From Symsagittifera roscoffensis (lineage: Eukaryota; Xenacoelomorpha; Acoela; Convolutidae), in contig NC_087070.1 in assembly GCF_963678635.1 (NCBI RefSeq), positions 2,038,512 through 2,102,511 on the forward strand: DNA of 64,000 nt, in the 5' to 3' direction. This document shows positions 43,391 through 53,628 of the stretch, piece after piece (position 1 is the stretch's first letter; the number at the start of each line of letters is the position of its first letter). A program made the position numbers and the translations under genes. The notes under the pieces are model-generated. The model was not told the origin of the DNA, ran no database searches, and saw nothing but the letters and a program-made list of their open reading frames with translations.

Positions 43391-46249
43391 TTAGGAGTCC
43401 TCGAAGTCCGCGCATCGTTGGCGACGCATATTAATTCCCAGTAAACGGGCCCTCCTTGAAAAACAACGCCAGTACACGCAGCCTAATATTAAAAAGACTG
43501 CGACCAACAACCAGATGACCAGTCCCAGTTGCACAGGTCCACTGCGCATCATCTGCCAATGAAAAGGGGTGTGTTTGCGTAAAATTTCAGCAGCAAAGGG
43601 CTTGGCAATCTCCGATAGGGCTTCTTCGTCCACCGACCCCTCTGGCAACTTGATCAGATTGAGTCGGAGTGCTTCGACCATCTCACTCCTCGCCTGCTCT
43701 CGTAAGATCTCCGGTATCATGACTCCTGGGAGGTTCTTTTCAGCTTCCTCCAAAGTCGCAAACAAGGTCCGGATCAGCGGGTGTTGTCTGATCGTCACCG
43801 TTAATCCAGTCTCGTACTGGCAGGTCCGTGGGTCTGGCACTAGAACCAAAGCACTTTCTGGCGCTTCGATCCTACCATCGCAACTGGGTCGTAGAAGGCA
43901 ACTTCTGCAACCGAATATGGGTTCACCCCTCTCCTTAGCTCCTCTGCTGTAGTTGAAAAGCGTATAATCATCGTCCCGTGAAGTTACCAAATAAGTTGAG
44001 TCGTCCAGGTACACAGCCGTGGGGATTTCTGGCAGAACAATCACCTCCTGAGGGCACAACTTCAACGCATTTGTAGGCAAGTCGAAGAAGAGACTTGCTA
44101 GACAAGATGATTCACTACTTCGGGACATCGCGAAAGGTCGGAAGCAAAGCTTCAACCGGCTGCTTCCACTGCAATGAGCTGAGATCACTTCTCCAGATAC
44201 TTCTGCAAAGTTGTCCCGTCTCTCCGACACCAGCAAGTGTGTATTTACAACCTTATACTGAGTCGCTGTAGATCCCCCATTCGCCGGCTGGGGAAGAGGA
44301 GTCGTCCGATAGACGTCGTGCAGGCCCATCGTGTGGTGTACAGGAGTGTTAATCAAAACGTTGATCCCCGTTTCCGTGATCACCGTCGACTGCACCAACT
44401 CGAATCCATAGTACGTCATCAGTTCGTTCCTGGGTATAGCCTCTTGCATCTTATCCAACTGAATTCCATCTAAGATACTCGTCAGTACTTCCGGGGGAAC
44501 AAGAGTAGCGGGAATATATCCTCGCGTCAAGGAACTCAACGCATCGTCCAAGATATACCCGTAATTGTGTACTGCCATTTTGAACGCTATCAGTTCGGCT
44601 CTGATGGTGTCAAAAGTCGCTGAGTGGTTCGCAATCACTGTGGAGTACTTCAATGTTTGTCCATAGAGGGAGTTCCAGTTATACATCTTACAGGCACTTT
44701 TCTCCTTTCGTTGGTCGTCAGTCCCACCTAGAACATGCCTCAATAATCCCCTGAACAGTTCGAAGTTTGCATTCGAGCCGTGCGATATCATTTTCAGCTG
44801 GGTCTGCGTCTTGTTAAGAGAGTGGCCCAAAAGATGCAACCTCTCCCCAGTCTCGAGTACGATGGTCCGGACAGTCCCATCAAAGAACGAAGCTTCGTTG
44901 CCCAGCTCATCCAAGTTCGAGTCTCCGTCACAAAGACCAAAAAAGGAGAAGTAGTGACAAAACCCGTCCTTGAGTATCGGAGCTAACACTATGGCCGCCG
45001 CAACTCCTCCCAGCGCTGGCTTGATCCACCTTTTTGCTCTCGTGGAGCTCCTTTCGTGCTTGTCGACGAAGGTCGTAGCTCGGTTCTTCATCTCGTAGAG
45101 CACGGCCTCTATTTCACTAATTTCGTACTCAATGCCTTTGAATGCCAGGTAGGTTAGATTCACAAATGCTTCCGTAGTGATGTTGTCACCGCAGATCTTG
45201 CCATCCCATTCTTTCCAGAGATCCGCCAACATATACTGATGTTCCTGGAAGGCTATATCGAGGAGTGTCCGATTAATCGCAGGGACCACGGGGAATGGTA
45301 CCGAAACCCAAGAAGTTTCCATTGCGCTCGCAATGATGAGGGGAGTCTCCGCCATGAACACTGCTCCGGCGGTATGGTTGATCGTCACTGCCGATGAGGG
45401 CCATACTCCAAGTAGCAAGAGGATTACCAGCCATGAGTTCAAATGTAGATTACAATTTACGGTCAGTTGGTCGATGCGGGGGTCATTGCTCGCCTGCTGA
45501 CGTCCCTGACTAGCTCCCACGGGTTGGTTTCGAGGGATCTGTCCGCCTACACTCCGACCAGCCTCAGCACCCGGCTCTGGGACATTTTCGGCAACCCTCG
45601 CAAGGTGCATCTTTCTCCGGTTCCGGGCCCTGGACGTTTTATTCACAAGATCCAAGGCTTGGGCACGGGCAACTGCTTGCGCTAGGCTTCCTAGATCTTC
45701 TCGCAGAAGTAGGTTTTGAAGGTCCACGTCAAATAGCCCGTCTATGAACTGTTCTCGGTTCATATCGTCTCGAGCTTGAGCTCCCACATTTCCATTAGCA
45801 ACATCTCCAAGTGATCGGATTCGCCGAGAGAATTCCCTCAAGCCCTCCTTGTCTCCTTGCATCAGACTTTTGAACTCCGCCCTAGCCGCTGCTTGAGTTT
45901 GGAAGGGCATCATACGCTGGTCTAGTTCGGCCAGCATCCGTGCAAGTGTTGGCGCTGGGAAACCGTCTTCCTCCTTTCTGAAGTGGGCTGGCATGCTGGT
46001 AAATTCATCCAGAGCCCATCCTGTCAAACACGTAGGCAACACCATCCGAGCCTGTTCATCTTCCCATCTGTTAGCATCCGCAACCCAGGCGAAATGCTTC
46101 CTCCAGTCGGCCCAGTTCTGATAGCTACTGGAGGGAAACCGATCGGGGCGAATGGTGCCAAAGCCAAAGACTCCTTGCTGCCTGTCCAAAGCATTCGCTG
46201 CCGCCACAGCAGCCTCTGCCAATGCAGCTCTATCGTCGTCGTTCATCAT
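43391..46249 (-). CDS. gag-env: Gag-Env fusion protein, unit 1
   Basis: An uninterrupted 952-residue ORF from a double ATG. Residues 1-261 are a Ty3/gypsy-type Gag N-terminal/capsid part: NWADWRKHFAWVADANRWED, GWALDEF, LREFSRRIRSLGDVA and REQFIDGLFDVDLQNLLLRE. There is no CCHC zinc knuckle. Residues 262-288 form a signal-peptide-like hydrophobic stretch (WLVILLLLGVWPSSA). An envelope glycoprotein follows: several N-glycosylation sequons, furin-type site RAKR (404-407), a Gly/Ala-rich fusion-peptide-like segment (408-426), a heptad-rich region, paired cysteines, and a membrane anchor about 905-925 (LVIWLLVAVFLILGCVYW). This is the arrangement of errantivirus/baculovirus F-like proteins, with a short N-terminal and a long C-terminal subunit. 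Pol is wholly missing between the two parts. The internal signal peptide might release Env from Gag. Confidence 0.9.
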   Translation of the reverse strand: MMNDDDRAALAEAAVAAANALDRQQGVFGFGTIRPDRFPSSSYQNWADWRKHFAWVADANRWEDEQARMVLPTCLTGWALDEFTSMPAHFRKEEDGFPAPTLARMLAELDQRMMPFQTQAAARAEFKSLMQGDKEGLREFSRRIRSLGDVANGNVGAQARDDMNREQFIDGLFDVDLQNLLLREDLGSLAQAVARAQALDLVNKTSRARNRRKMHLARVAENVPEPGAEAGRSVGGQIPRNQPVGASQGRQQASNDPRIDQLTVNCNLHLNSWLVILLLLGVWPSSAVTINHTAGAVFMAETPLIIASAMETSWVSVPFPVVPAINRTLLDIAFQEHQYMLADLWKEWDGKICGDNITTEAFVNLTYLAFKGIEYEISEIEAVLYEMKNRATTFVDKHERSSTRAKRWIKPALGGVAAAIVLAPILKDGFCHYFSFFGLCDGDSNLDELGNEASFFDGTVRTIVLETGERLHLLGHSLNKTQTQLKMISHGSNANFELFRGLLRHVLGGTDDQRKEKSACKMYNWNSLYGQTLKYSTVIANHSATFDTIRAELIAFKMAVHNYGYILDDALSSLTRGYIPATLVPPEVLTSILDGIQLDKMQEAIPRNELMTYYGFELVQSTVITETGINVLINTPVHHTMGLHDVYRTTPLPQPANGGSTATQYKVVNTHLLVSERRDNFAEVSGEVISAHCSGSSRLKLCFRPFAMSRSSESSCLASLFFDLPTNALKLCPQEVIVLPEIPTAVYLDDSTYLVTSRDDDYTLFNYSRGAKERGEPIFGCRSCLLRPSCDGRIEAPESALVLVPDPRTCQYETGLTVTIRQHPLIRTLFATLEEAEKNLPGVMIPEILREQARSEMVEALRLNLIKLPEGSVDEEALSEIAKPFAAEILRKHTPFHWQMMRSGPVQLGLVIWLLVAVFLILGCVYWRCFSRRARLLGINMRRQRCADFEDS

Positions 46250-46302
46250 CGTGTTTGCTCATGGAATGGTTGTTCGTTCGTTTGCAACTTCAGTCTAGGA
46301 CA

Positions 46303-46320
46303 GCCCACCCAGGAGCGCCA
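46303..46320 (-). other. Primer-binding site, unit 1
   Basis: The same 18-nt sequence as in unit C, 1 nt from LTR B and 53 nt before the gag ATG, which leaves a very short leader. Confidence 0.75.
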
Positions 46321-46321
46321 A

Positions 46322-47615
46322 TGTCGTCTTTAGGATTTCCACACACGGTCTTGCGAAGCTATCCCTTTTACCGTGCTGAAGCAGGGGGCACTAAGGCTCG
46401 GTATTAACGACAATCCCGAAAGGGTTATGTTAGTGGTGAGTTGTCCTCTACTGTATTCTATTGCTCCCCCTTGGTCAGTGATGCTCTTGCTCGCTATATC
46501 ACGCTTGAAGTCGCGTACAACGAATTCATTTTTTTGCAAATGAATTCAATATATATAAGTCCGAATACAAAGGGCCTACTAGTTCGGCCAGAGTATAATT
46601 TATTAATATACATTAGAATGGTTTGCGATCTGTACACGCTTAACAATTTCTTCTGCGTACTCGGTCAGTACACGCGTCGACTAAGCTCTCTGACTTTTGC
46701 TAGCTTCTACTCTAACTAATATTCCACAAGGCACTTCGACTTGCATTCTTACTTCACTCGCTGTGAAACAATTAACTGATGAGTTCAGATAGCGACCACA
46801 ACTGGGTCCTACTGAATCTTACGTTCGTTAACTCGTTCTCCCTTCAAAATCCGCTCTCGAACCTCCACTTCTTATCTCTATTTGCGCTCCGTTTTTGTTA
46901 AAGTCACGCCACTTCATATCGGTGTTGTCATCCCCTTAAGCACAACCGCCCCCTATGGCTTTCCCTTTTACCTACTCCCTCTGTCAAAGCTGACGGGTTC
47001 CAAGTCCGGGGTTTTTATCGACTTGTTCACGTTTCGTAAATACATCCCCCTGCGGTTGGTATCGTAAATCGGGTAAGTACCCGAAGTCGTATGATTCTTA
47101 TCAGTTAAATCCCCCCTACGCTACTTACTTAAATACCAGCTGACTTCGGTGTCAAATCTTGACCCAAGCAACAAAGTCGTACGATCCCAATAAACTAATC
47201 ATAAACCGATTTTGAACCAAATTTACTAATATTTTCCCTATCATGTTAGGATAAAATACACGGTCGGGGATAAGTTTTGCTTTTTATACTCGGTAGTACC
47301 CCCATGACCCAATTTACCCTAGGCATATAATTCCGTGCATGTACAATTCCATAGCAATTAGCTACCTACAGGTATAAACCGTTTTCCATTTTCTTAATCC
47401 CAGTCAGAGTTAGAGGGGGAAATGTCCGGGTAAAAGTGCATTCTTCGATTTTATTTCTACTACTTTATTTAGCTTTAAGTCCACTTTTCAATCTTTCTAC
47501 TTTGTTTACCCTTAGCTAACAGCCATCCAATTAAGCTATTTAGACCTCATAACGAGAAATGAAATACCTAAACTTAAACTAAGGTCGAAAATTTGCTAGA
47601 ATTAGCAATTCTACA
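46322..47615 (-). repeat. LTR B (shared internal LTR)
   Basis: 1294 bp, TGT...ACA. Serves both as 3' LTR of unit 2 and 5' LTR of unit 1. On the minus strand a TATATATATT string near 46558-46548 could be the TATA box, about 230 bp from the LTR end. Confidence 0.93.
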
Positions 47616-47627
47616 GTCTTCCCTTCT
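47616..47627 (-). other. Polypurine tract of unit 2
   Basis: AGAAGGGAAGAC directly before LTR B on the minus strand. Confidence 0.7.
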
Positions 47628-47824
47628 AGTCTATTATTCTCCCGAATAATGTTAGGTTTTTCTCTCCCCCCTTTTTTTTTACCATTAAATACTGAATTAC
47701 TGACTATATACAATCTATACTTTATTTAGGTGTAAGCTATAGTTAAGTTTAAGCTATAAGTTTAATCAGTTCCTTCCTTTATAAATTCCTTGGTTATTAG
47801 CGAGAGTTTATAAACTGTCCTCTC

Positions 47825-48439
47825 CTAATTTTCGGCCCCCGAATTGGTTGAGGATTCGTCATATTCGTCTGACCAATTCTTCTCTCCCCATTGGGCCTGG
47901 AGCGCCCGATATTCCTCCTCCCCAATGGTATGTCTGATTTCGTCAAAGAGGTCCCTAATTTTGGGCCTATCACTGGGCCTCCTCCTCCTAGCCCTTGCTA
48001 TGTCGGAGAGGGAAATTGAGTGGGTGCTTGCAGAGTCCTCATCACTCTCCCAACTGAGAAATCTCTCCCGCCCAGACTTCTCCGAAGGCGGTTGACCCTC
48101 GGTCGAGCAAGTGTCAGTTGCCGGGTCCAGGGCGGGCTCATGTACATGAAATTGGCCCGCAGTTGAGCAACTCTCCAGATCGGGCTCCCCCGGATTGAAC
48201 TTCCAAAGAGCTGTGCTCACATCCGGCACCGTCTCTTCGACTCTAGGGTAGTGTCGGAAAGGCCGTGGGGCACCCTGCCCCCGCAGAAACAACCGGAACT
48301 CATGCCAGGAGGCGGTGTCTGCCAATAGGTGAAGGGAGGCACCACTCTTCAGTCAAAGAGTTTTATACTCATCTTCTTCCTGGTAGTCTAGGATGGTGAA
48401 GAAGGCTCGGAGGATGAAAGATCTCCACACAATTGTCAT
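47825..48439 (-). CDS. Accessory ORF behind an in-frame TGA, unit 2
   Basis: Copy of 41783-42397: ATG 48439, TGA 48355-48353, then about 175 open codons. One silent base difference in the leading ORF (GAT for GAC). Confidence 0.6.
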
Positions 48440-49108
48440 TTTGGCGACTTTTTTTCCCCTTTTTTAATTTAGAGAATTTTTTAAAATTCGACAGTTCCTT
48501 AACGACTGAATTTTGATAGTAACAATGCACGGTTTCAGCCTTCGTGGTTCTCTTTTTCCCTTATCTTCACCTGTTCAGATGTTCGTATCGAGGCGACACA
48601 ACGGCCCGTCAATCAATCAGTTGCTTTTACTTAAGATTGTTATGTCATGTTCGTCGGTTAACCTGCAAGCCTGGCCTCGAAAGTCTTGTATGCTATGAAT
48701 TAGCCTGAGCTTGCGCTAAATTAACCTGATTAAGTCTTTAATGACCCTCAACCTCTTTAATGTCGCCTAACGCATCCTACTAAATTGTATCGTGCGATCG
48801 CAAACCTCTAGTCAGTCCCCGTCAAATAAAAGCACGTATGGTTATACCATGAATGAGGGGTCAGCTGAGCTGACTCGGGGACATGACTGCTATCAAGTTA
48901 CTCCTCACGGTGTGATCCAACCTCATCCGTTTAGATAGATATGAATGTTTGAAACGAAGTAGTGATATCCATGAGGTGGGGTCACACCCTAGTATAGTAG
49001 CACCGAATACGATGAGCATTATATTGAATTCATGAATATATAAAATGTTTTAGACTCACAACCGGTCGGACTGGTTCTCACCCTCCTGGTCGCCTTATCC
49101 TCCCCTCC
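48440..49108 (-). other. Non-coding stretch between Env and accessory ORF, unit 2
   Basis: Counterpart of 42398-43066, with no visible difference. Confidence 0.6.
48909..48988 (-). other. Long hairpin, unit 2
   Basis: Same arms as in unit 1 (48909-48926 with 48971-48988). Confidence 0.5.
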
Positions 49109-49432
49109 TCAAAGAGTGGTGTCCATCCGCGCGATTGTACCGATCCGGGGTCCACGTCCAGAAACCCCCTTCCACTTGCCTCGCACATAGTTAAAGCCTC
49201 GTCCCATCAGCGGTGTGCTCGACGCCCCACTTCCCTCTGTGGTCCTTCTAAGGTTCATTTCATCGAATGATGAGCTAGCGGGTACTCTGGGGGGTAGGTA
49301 TATCTGACCAGAGAACGAATCACCTCTGGAGGGTCCCTGGGGATAACTGTTGGGTCTCTGTGATCCACCCTCGTAGTTGGGGTCATATCTAGGTGGCGGC
49401 ACCCCTCGATGTCGTCCTAGTGGCGCACAACA
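49109..49432 (-). CDS. Pro/Gly-rich extension in frame behind the Env stop, unit 2
   Basis: Same 107-codon open stretch after the env TAA, without an ATG. Confidence 0.5.
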   Translation of the reverse strand, partial: CCAPLGRHRGVPPPRYDPNYEGGSQRPNSYPQGPSRGDSFSGQIYLPPRVPASSSFDEMNLRRTTEGSGASSTPLMGRGFNYVRGKWKGVSGRGPRIGTIARMDTTL

Positions 49433-52291
49433 TTAGGAGTCCTCGAAGTCCGCGCATCGTTGGCGACGCATATTAATTCCCAGTAAACGGGCCCTCCTTG
49501 AAAAACAACGCCAGTACACGCAGCCTAATATTAAAAAGACTGCGACCAACAACCAGATGACCAGTCCCAGTTGCACAGGTCCACTGCGCATCATCTGCCA
49601 ATGAAAAGGGGTGTGTTTGCGTAAAATTTCAGCAGCAAAGGGCTTGGCAATCTCCGATAGGGCTTCTTCGTCCACCGACCCCTCTGGCAACTTGATCAGA
49701 TTGAGTCGGAGTGCTTCGACCATCTCACTCCTCGCCTGCTCTCGTAAGATCTCCGGTATCATGACTCCTGGGAGGTTCTTTTCAGCTTCCTCCAAAGTCG
49801 CAAACAAGGTCCGGATCAGCGGGTGTTGTCTGATCGTCACCGTTAATCCAGTCTCGTACTGGCAGGTCCGTGGGTCTGGCACTAGAACCAAAGCACTTTC
49901 TGGCGCTTCGATCCTACCATCGCAACTGGGTCGTAGAAGGCAACTTCTGCAACCGAATATGGGTTCACCCCTCTCCTTAGCTCCTCTGCTGTAGTTGAAA
50001 AGCGTATAATCATCGTCCCGTGAAGTTACCAAATAAGTTGAGTCGTCCAGGTACACAGCCGTGGGGATTTCTGGCAGAACAATCACCTCCTGAGGGCACA
50101 ACTTCAACGCATTTGTAGGCAAGTCGAAGAAGAGACTTGCTAGACAAGATGATTCACTACTTCGGGACATCGCGAAAGGTCGGAAGCAAAGCTTCAACCG
50201 GCTGCTTCCACTGCAATGAGCTGAGATCACTTCTCCAGATACTTCTGCAAAGTTGTCCCGTCTCTCCGACACCAGCAAGTGTGTATTTACAACCTTATAC
50301 TGAGTCGCTGTAGATCCCCCATTCGCCGGCTGGGGAAGAGGAGTCGTCCGATAGACGTCGTGCAGGCCCATCGTGTGGTGTACAGGAGTGTTAATCAAAA
50401 CGTTGATCCCCGTTTCCGTGATCACCGTCGACTGCACCAACTCGAATCCATAGTACGTCATCAGTTCGTTCCTGGGTATAGCCTCTTGCATCTTATCCAA
50501 CTGAATTCCATCTAAGATACTCGTCAGTACTTCCGGGGGAACAAGAGTAGCGGGAATATATCCTCGCGTCAAGGAACTCAACGCATCGTCCAAGATATAC
50601 CCGTAATTGTGTACTGCCATTTTGAACGCTATCAGTTCGGCTCTGATGGTGTCAAAAGTCGCTGAGTGGTTCGCAATCACTGTGGAGTACTTCAATGTTT
50701 GTCCATAGAGGGAGTTCCAGTTATACATCTTACAGGCACTTTTCTCCTTTCGTTGGTCGTCAGTCCCACCTAGAACATGCCTCAATAATCCCCTGAACAG
50801 TTCGAAGTTTGCATTCGAGCCGTGCGATATCATTTTCAGCTGGGTCTGCGTCTTGTTAAGAGAGTGGCCCAAAAGATGCAACCTCTCCCCAGTCTCGAGT
50901 ACGATGGTCCGGACAGTCCCATCAAAGAACGAAGCTTCGTTGCCCAGCTCATCCAAGTTCGAGTCTCCGTCACAAAGACCAAAAAAGGAGAAGTAGTGAC
51001 AAAACCCGTCCTTGAGTATCGGAGCTAACACTATGGCCGCCGCAACTCCTCCCAGCGCTGGCTTGATCCACCTTTTTGCTCTCGTGGAGCTCCTTTCGTG
51101 CTTGTCGACGAAGGTCGTAGCTCGGTTCTTCATCTCGTAGAGCACGGCCTCTATTTCACTAATTTCGTACTCAATGCCTTTGAATGCCAGGTAGGTTAGA
51201 TTCACAAATGCTTCCGTAGTGATGTTGTCACCGCAGATCTTGCCATCCCATTCTTTCCAGAGATCCGCCAACATATACTGATGTTCCTGGAAGGCTATAT
51301 CGAGGAGTGTCCGATTAATCGCAGGGACCACGGGGAATGGTACCGAAACCCAAGAAGTTTCCATTGCGCTCGCAATGATGAGGGGAGTCTCCGCCATGAA
51401 CACTGCTCCGGCGGTATGGTTGATCGTCACTGCCGATGAGGGCCATACTCCAAGTAGCAAGAGGATTACCAGCCATGAGTTCAAATGTAGATTACAATTT
51501 ACGGTCAGTTGGTCGATGCGGGGGTCATTGCTCGCCTGCTGACGTCCCTGACTAGCTCCCACGGGTTGGTTTCGAGGGATCTGTCCGCCTACACTCCGAC
51601 CAGCCTCAGCACCCGGCTCTGGGACATTTTCGGCAACCCTCGCAAGGTGCATCTTTCTCCGGTTCCGGGCCCTGGACGTTTTATTCACAAGATCCAAGGC
51701 TTGGGCACGGGCAACTGCTTGCGCTAGGCTTCCTAGATCTTCTCGCAGAAGTAGGTTTTGAAGGTCCACGTCAAATAGCCCGTCTATGAACTGTTCTCGG
51801 TTCATATCGTCTCGAGCTTGAGCTCCCACATTTCCATTAGCAACATCTCCAAGTGATCGGATTCGCCGAGAGAATTCCCTCAAGCCCTCCTTGTCTCCTT
51901 GCATCAGACTTTTGAACTCCGCCCTAGCCGCTGCTTGAGTTTGGAAGGGCATCATACGCTGGTCTAGTTCGGCCAGCATCCGTGCAAGTGTTGGCGCTGG
52001 GAAACCGTCTTCCTCCTTTCTGAAGTGGGCTGGCATGCTGGTAAATTCATCCAGAGCCCATCCTGTCAAACACGTAGGCAACACCATCCGAGCCTGTTCA
52101 TCTTCCCATCTGTTAGCATCCGCAACCCAGGCGAAATGCTTCCTCCAGTCGGCCCAGTTCTGATAGCTACTGGAGGGAAACCGATCGGGGCGAATGGTGC
52201 CAAAGCCAAAGACTCCTTGCTGCCTGTCCAAAGCATTCGCTGCCGCCACAGCAGCCTCTGCCAATGCAGCTCTATCGTCGTCGTTCATCAT
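49433..52291 (-). CDS. gag-env: Gag-Env fusion protein, unit 2
   Basis: 952 residues, the same protein as unit 1 as far as I can tell by reading. Both copies are free of stops and frameshifts, in contrast to the decayed element at 1-13766. Either both are young or the frame has been maintained. It starts 53 nt after the primer-binding site of LTR A. Confidence 0.9.
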   Translation of the reverse strand: MMNDDDRAALAEAAVAAANALDRQQGVFGFGTIRPDRFPSSSYQNWADWRKHFAWVADANRWEDEQARMVLPTCLTGWALDEFTSMPAHFRKEEDGFPAPTLARMLAELDQRMMPFQTQAAARAEFKSLMQGDKEGLREFSRRIRSLGDVANGNVGAQARDDMNREQFIDGLFDVDLQNLLLREDLGSLAQAVARAQALDLVNKTSRARNRRKMHLARVAENVPEPGAEAGRSVGGQIPRNQPVGASQGRQQASNDPRIDQLTVNCNLHLNSWLVILLLLGVWPSSAVTINHTAGAVFMAETPLIIASAMETSWVSVPFPVVPAINRTLLDIAFQEHQYMLADLWKEWDGKICGDNITTEAFVNLTYLAFKGIEYEISEIEAVLYEMKNRATTFVDKHERSSTRAKRWIKPALGGVAAAIVLAPILKDGFCHYFSFFGLCDGDSNLDELGNEASFFDGTVRTIVLETGERLHLLGHSLNKTQTQLKMISHGSNANFELFRGLLRHVLGGTDDQRKEKSACKMYNWNSLYGQTLKYSTVIANHSATFDTIRAELIAFKMAVHNYGYILDDALSSLTRGYIPATLVPPEVLTSILDGIQLDKMQEAIPRNELMTYYGFELVQSTVITETGINVLINTPVHHTMGLHDVYRTTPLPQPANGGSTATQYKVVNTHLLVSERRDNFAEVSGEVISAHCSGSSRLKLCFRPFAMSRSSESSCLASLFFDLPTNALKLCPQEVIVLPEIPTAVYLDDSTYLVTSRDDDYTLFNYSRGAKERGEPIFGCRSCLLRPSCDGRIEAPESALVLVPDPRTCQYETGLTVTIRQHPLIRTLFATLEEAEKNLPGVMIPEILREQARSEMVEALRLNLIKLPEGSVDEEALSEIAKPFAAEILRKHTPFHWQMMRSGPVQLGLVIWLLVAVFLILGCVYWRCFSRRARLLGINMRRQRCADFEDS

Positions 52292-52344
52292 CGTGTTTGC
52301 TCATGGAATGGTTGTTCGTTCGTTTGCAACTTCAGTCTAGGACA

Positions 52345-52362
52345 GCCCACCCAGGAGCGCCA
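52345..52362 (-). other. Primer-binding site, unit 2
   Basis: Same 18-nt sequence as in the other units, 1 nt from LTR A. Confidence 0.75.
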
Positions 52363-52363
52363 A

Positions 52364-53628
52364 TGTCGTCTTTAGGATTTCCACACACGGTCTTGCGAAG
52401 CTATCCCTTTTACCGTGCTGAAGCAGGGGGCACTAAGGCTCGGTATTAACGACAATCCCGAAAGGGTTATGTTAGTGGTGAGTTGTCCTCTACTGTATTC
52501 TATTGCTCCCCCTTGGTCAGTGATGCTCTTGCTCGCTATATCTCGCTTGAAGTCGCGTACAACGAATTCCTTTTTAGCAAATGAATTCAATATATATAAG
52601 TCCGAATACAAAGGGCCTACTAGTTCGGCCAGAGTATAATTTATTAATATACAACAGAATGGTTTGCGATCTGTACACGCTTAACAATTTCTTCTGCGTA
52701 CTCGGTTAGTACACCCGTCGACTAAGCTCTCTGACTTTTGCTAGCTTCTACTCTAACTAATATTCCACAAGGCACTTCGACTTGCATTTTTACTTCACTC
52801 GCTGTGAAACAATTAACTGATGAGTTCAGATAGCGACCACAACTGGGACCTACTGAATCTTAAGTTCGTTAACTCGTTCTCCCTTCAAAATCCGCTCTCG
52901 AACCTCCACTTCTTATCTCTATTTGCGCTCCGTTTTTGTTAAAGTCACGCCACTTCATATCGGTGTTGTCATCCCCTTAAGCACAACCGCCCCTTATGGT
53001 TTTCCCTTTTACCTACTCCCTCTGTCAAAGCTGACGGGTTCCAAGTCCGGGGTTTTTATCGACTTGTTCACGTTTCGTAAATACATCCCCCTGCGGTTGG
53101 TATCGTAAATCGGGTAAGTAACCGAAGTCGTATGATTCTTATCAGTTAAATCCCCCTACGCTACTTACTTAAATACCAGCTGACTTCGGTGTCAAATCTT
53201 GACCCAAGCAACAAAGTCGTACGATCCCAATAAACTTATCATAACCCGATTTTGAACCAAATTTACTAATATTTTCCCTATCATGTTAGGATAAAATACA
53301 CGGTCGGGGATAAGTTTTGCTTTTTATACTCGGTAGTACCCCCATGACCCAATTTACCCTAGGCACATAATTCCGTGCATGTACAATTCCATAGCAATTA
53401 GCTACCTACAGGTATAAACCGTTTTCCATTTTCTTAATCCCAGCCAGAGTTAGAGGGGGAAATGTCCGGGTAAAAGTGCATTTTTCTTCGATTTTATTTC
53501 TACTACTTTATTTAGCTTTAAGTCCACTTTTCAATCTTTCTACTTTGTTTACCCTTAGCTAACAGCCATCCAATTAAGCTTTTTAGCCCTCATAACGAGA
53601 AATGAAATACCTAAACTTAAACCAAGGT
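52364..53628 (-). repeat. LTR A (outermost 5' LTR, diverged and end-truncated)
   Basis: Matches LTR B exactly for about 180 bp from the PBS side, then differs at roughly twenty positions. Similarity ends at 53628, about 29 bp short of the expected TGT terminus. Confidence 0.88.

Larger units (their letters stand above)
39712..53628 (-). mobile_element. Tandem array of a pol-less LTR retroelement encoding Gag-Env
   Basis: Unit length 6041-6042 bp. Reading right to left: LTR A, leader/PBS, Gag-Env unit 2, LTR B, Gag-Env unit 1, LTR C, truncated Gag. LTRs are 1294 bp (B and C) with TGT...ACA ends, a PBS next to the 5' LTR and a purine tract next to the 3' LTR, so they are true LTRs. Neighbouring elements share an LTR, the signature of unequal LTR-LTR recombination or of LTR-circle insertion. 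The units differ by only a few bases. No RT, RNase H, integrase or protease motif is found in any frame, so replication would require pol in trans. The array is more GC-rich than its surroundings. Confidence 0.93.

Noticed and set aside
43569-46333. Plus-strand ORFs inside the Gag-Env units
   Set aside because: All are antisense to the intact Gag-Env frame and show no domain texture.
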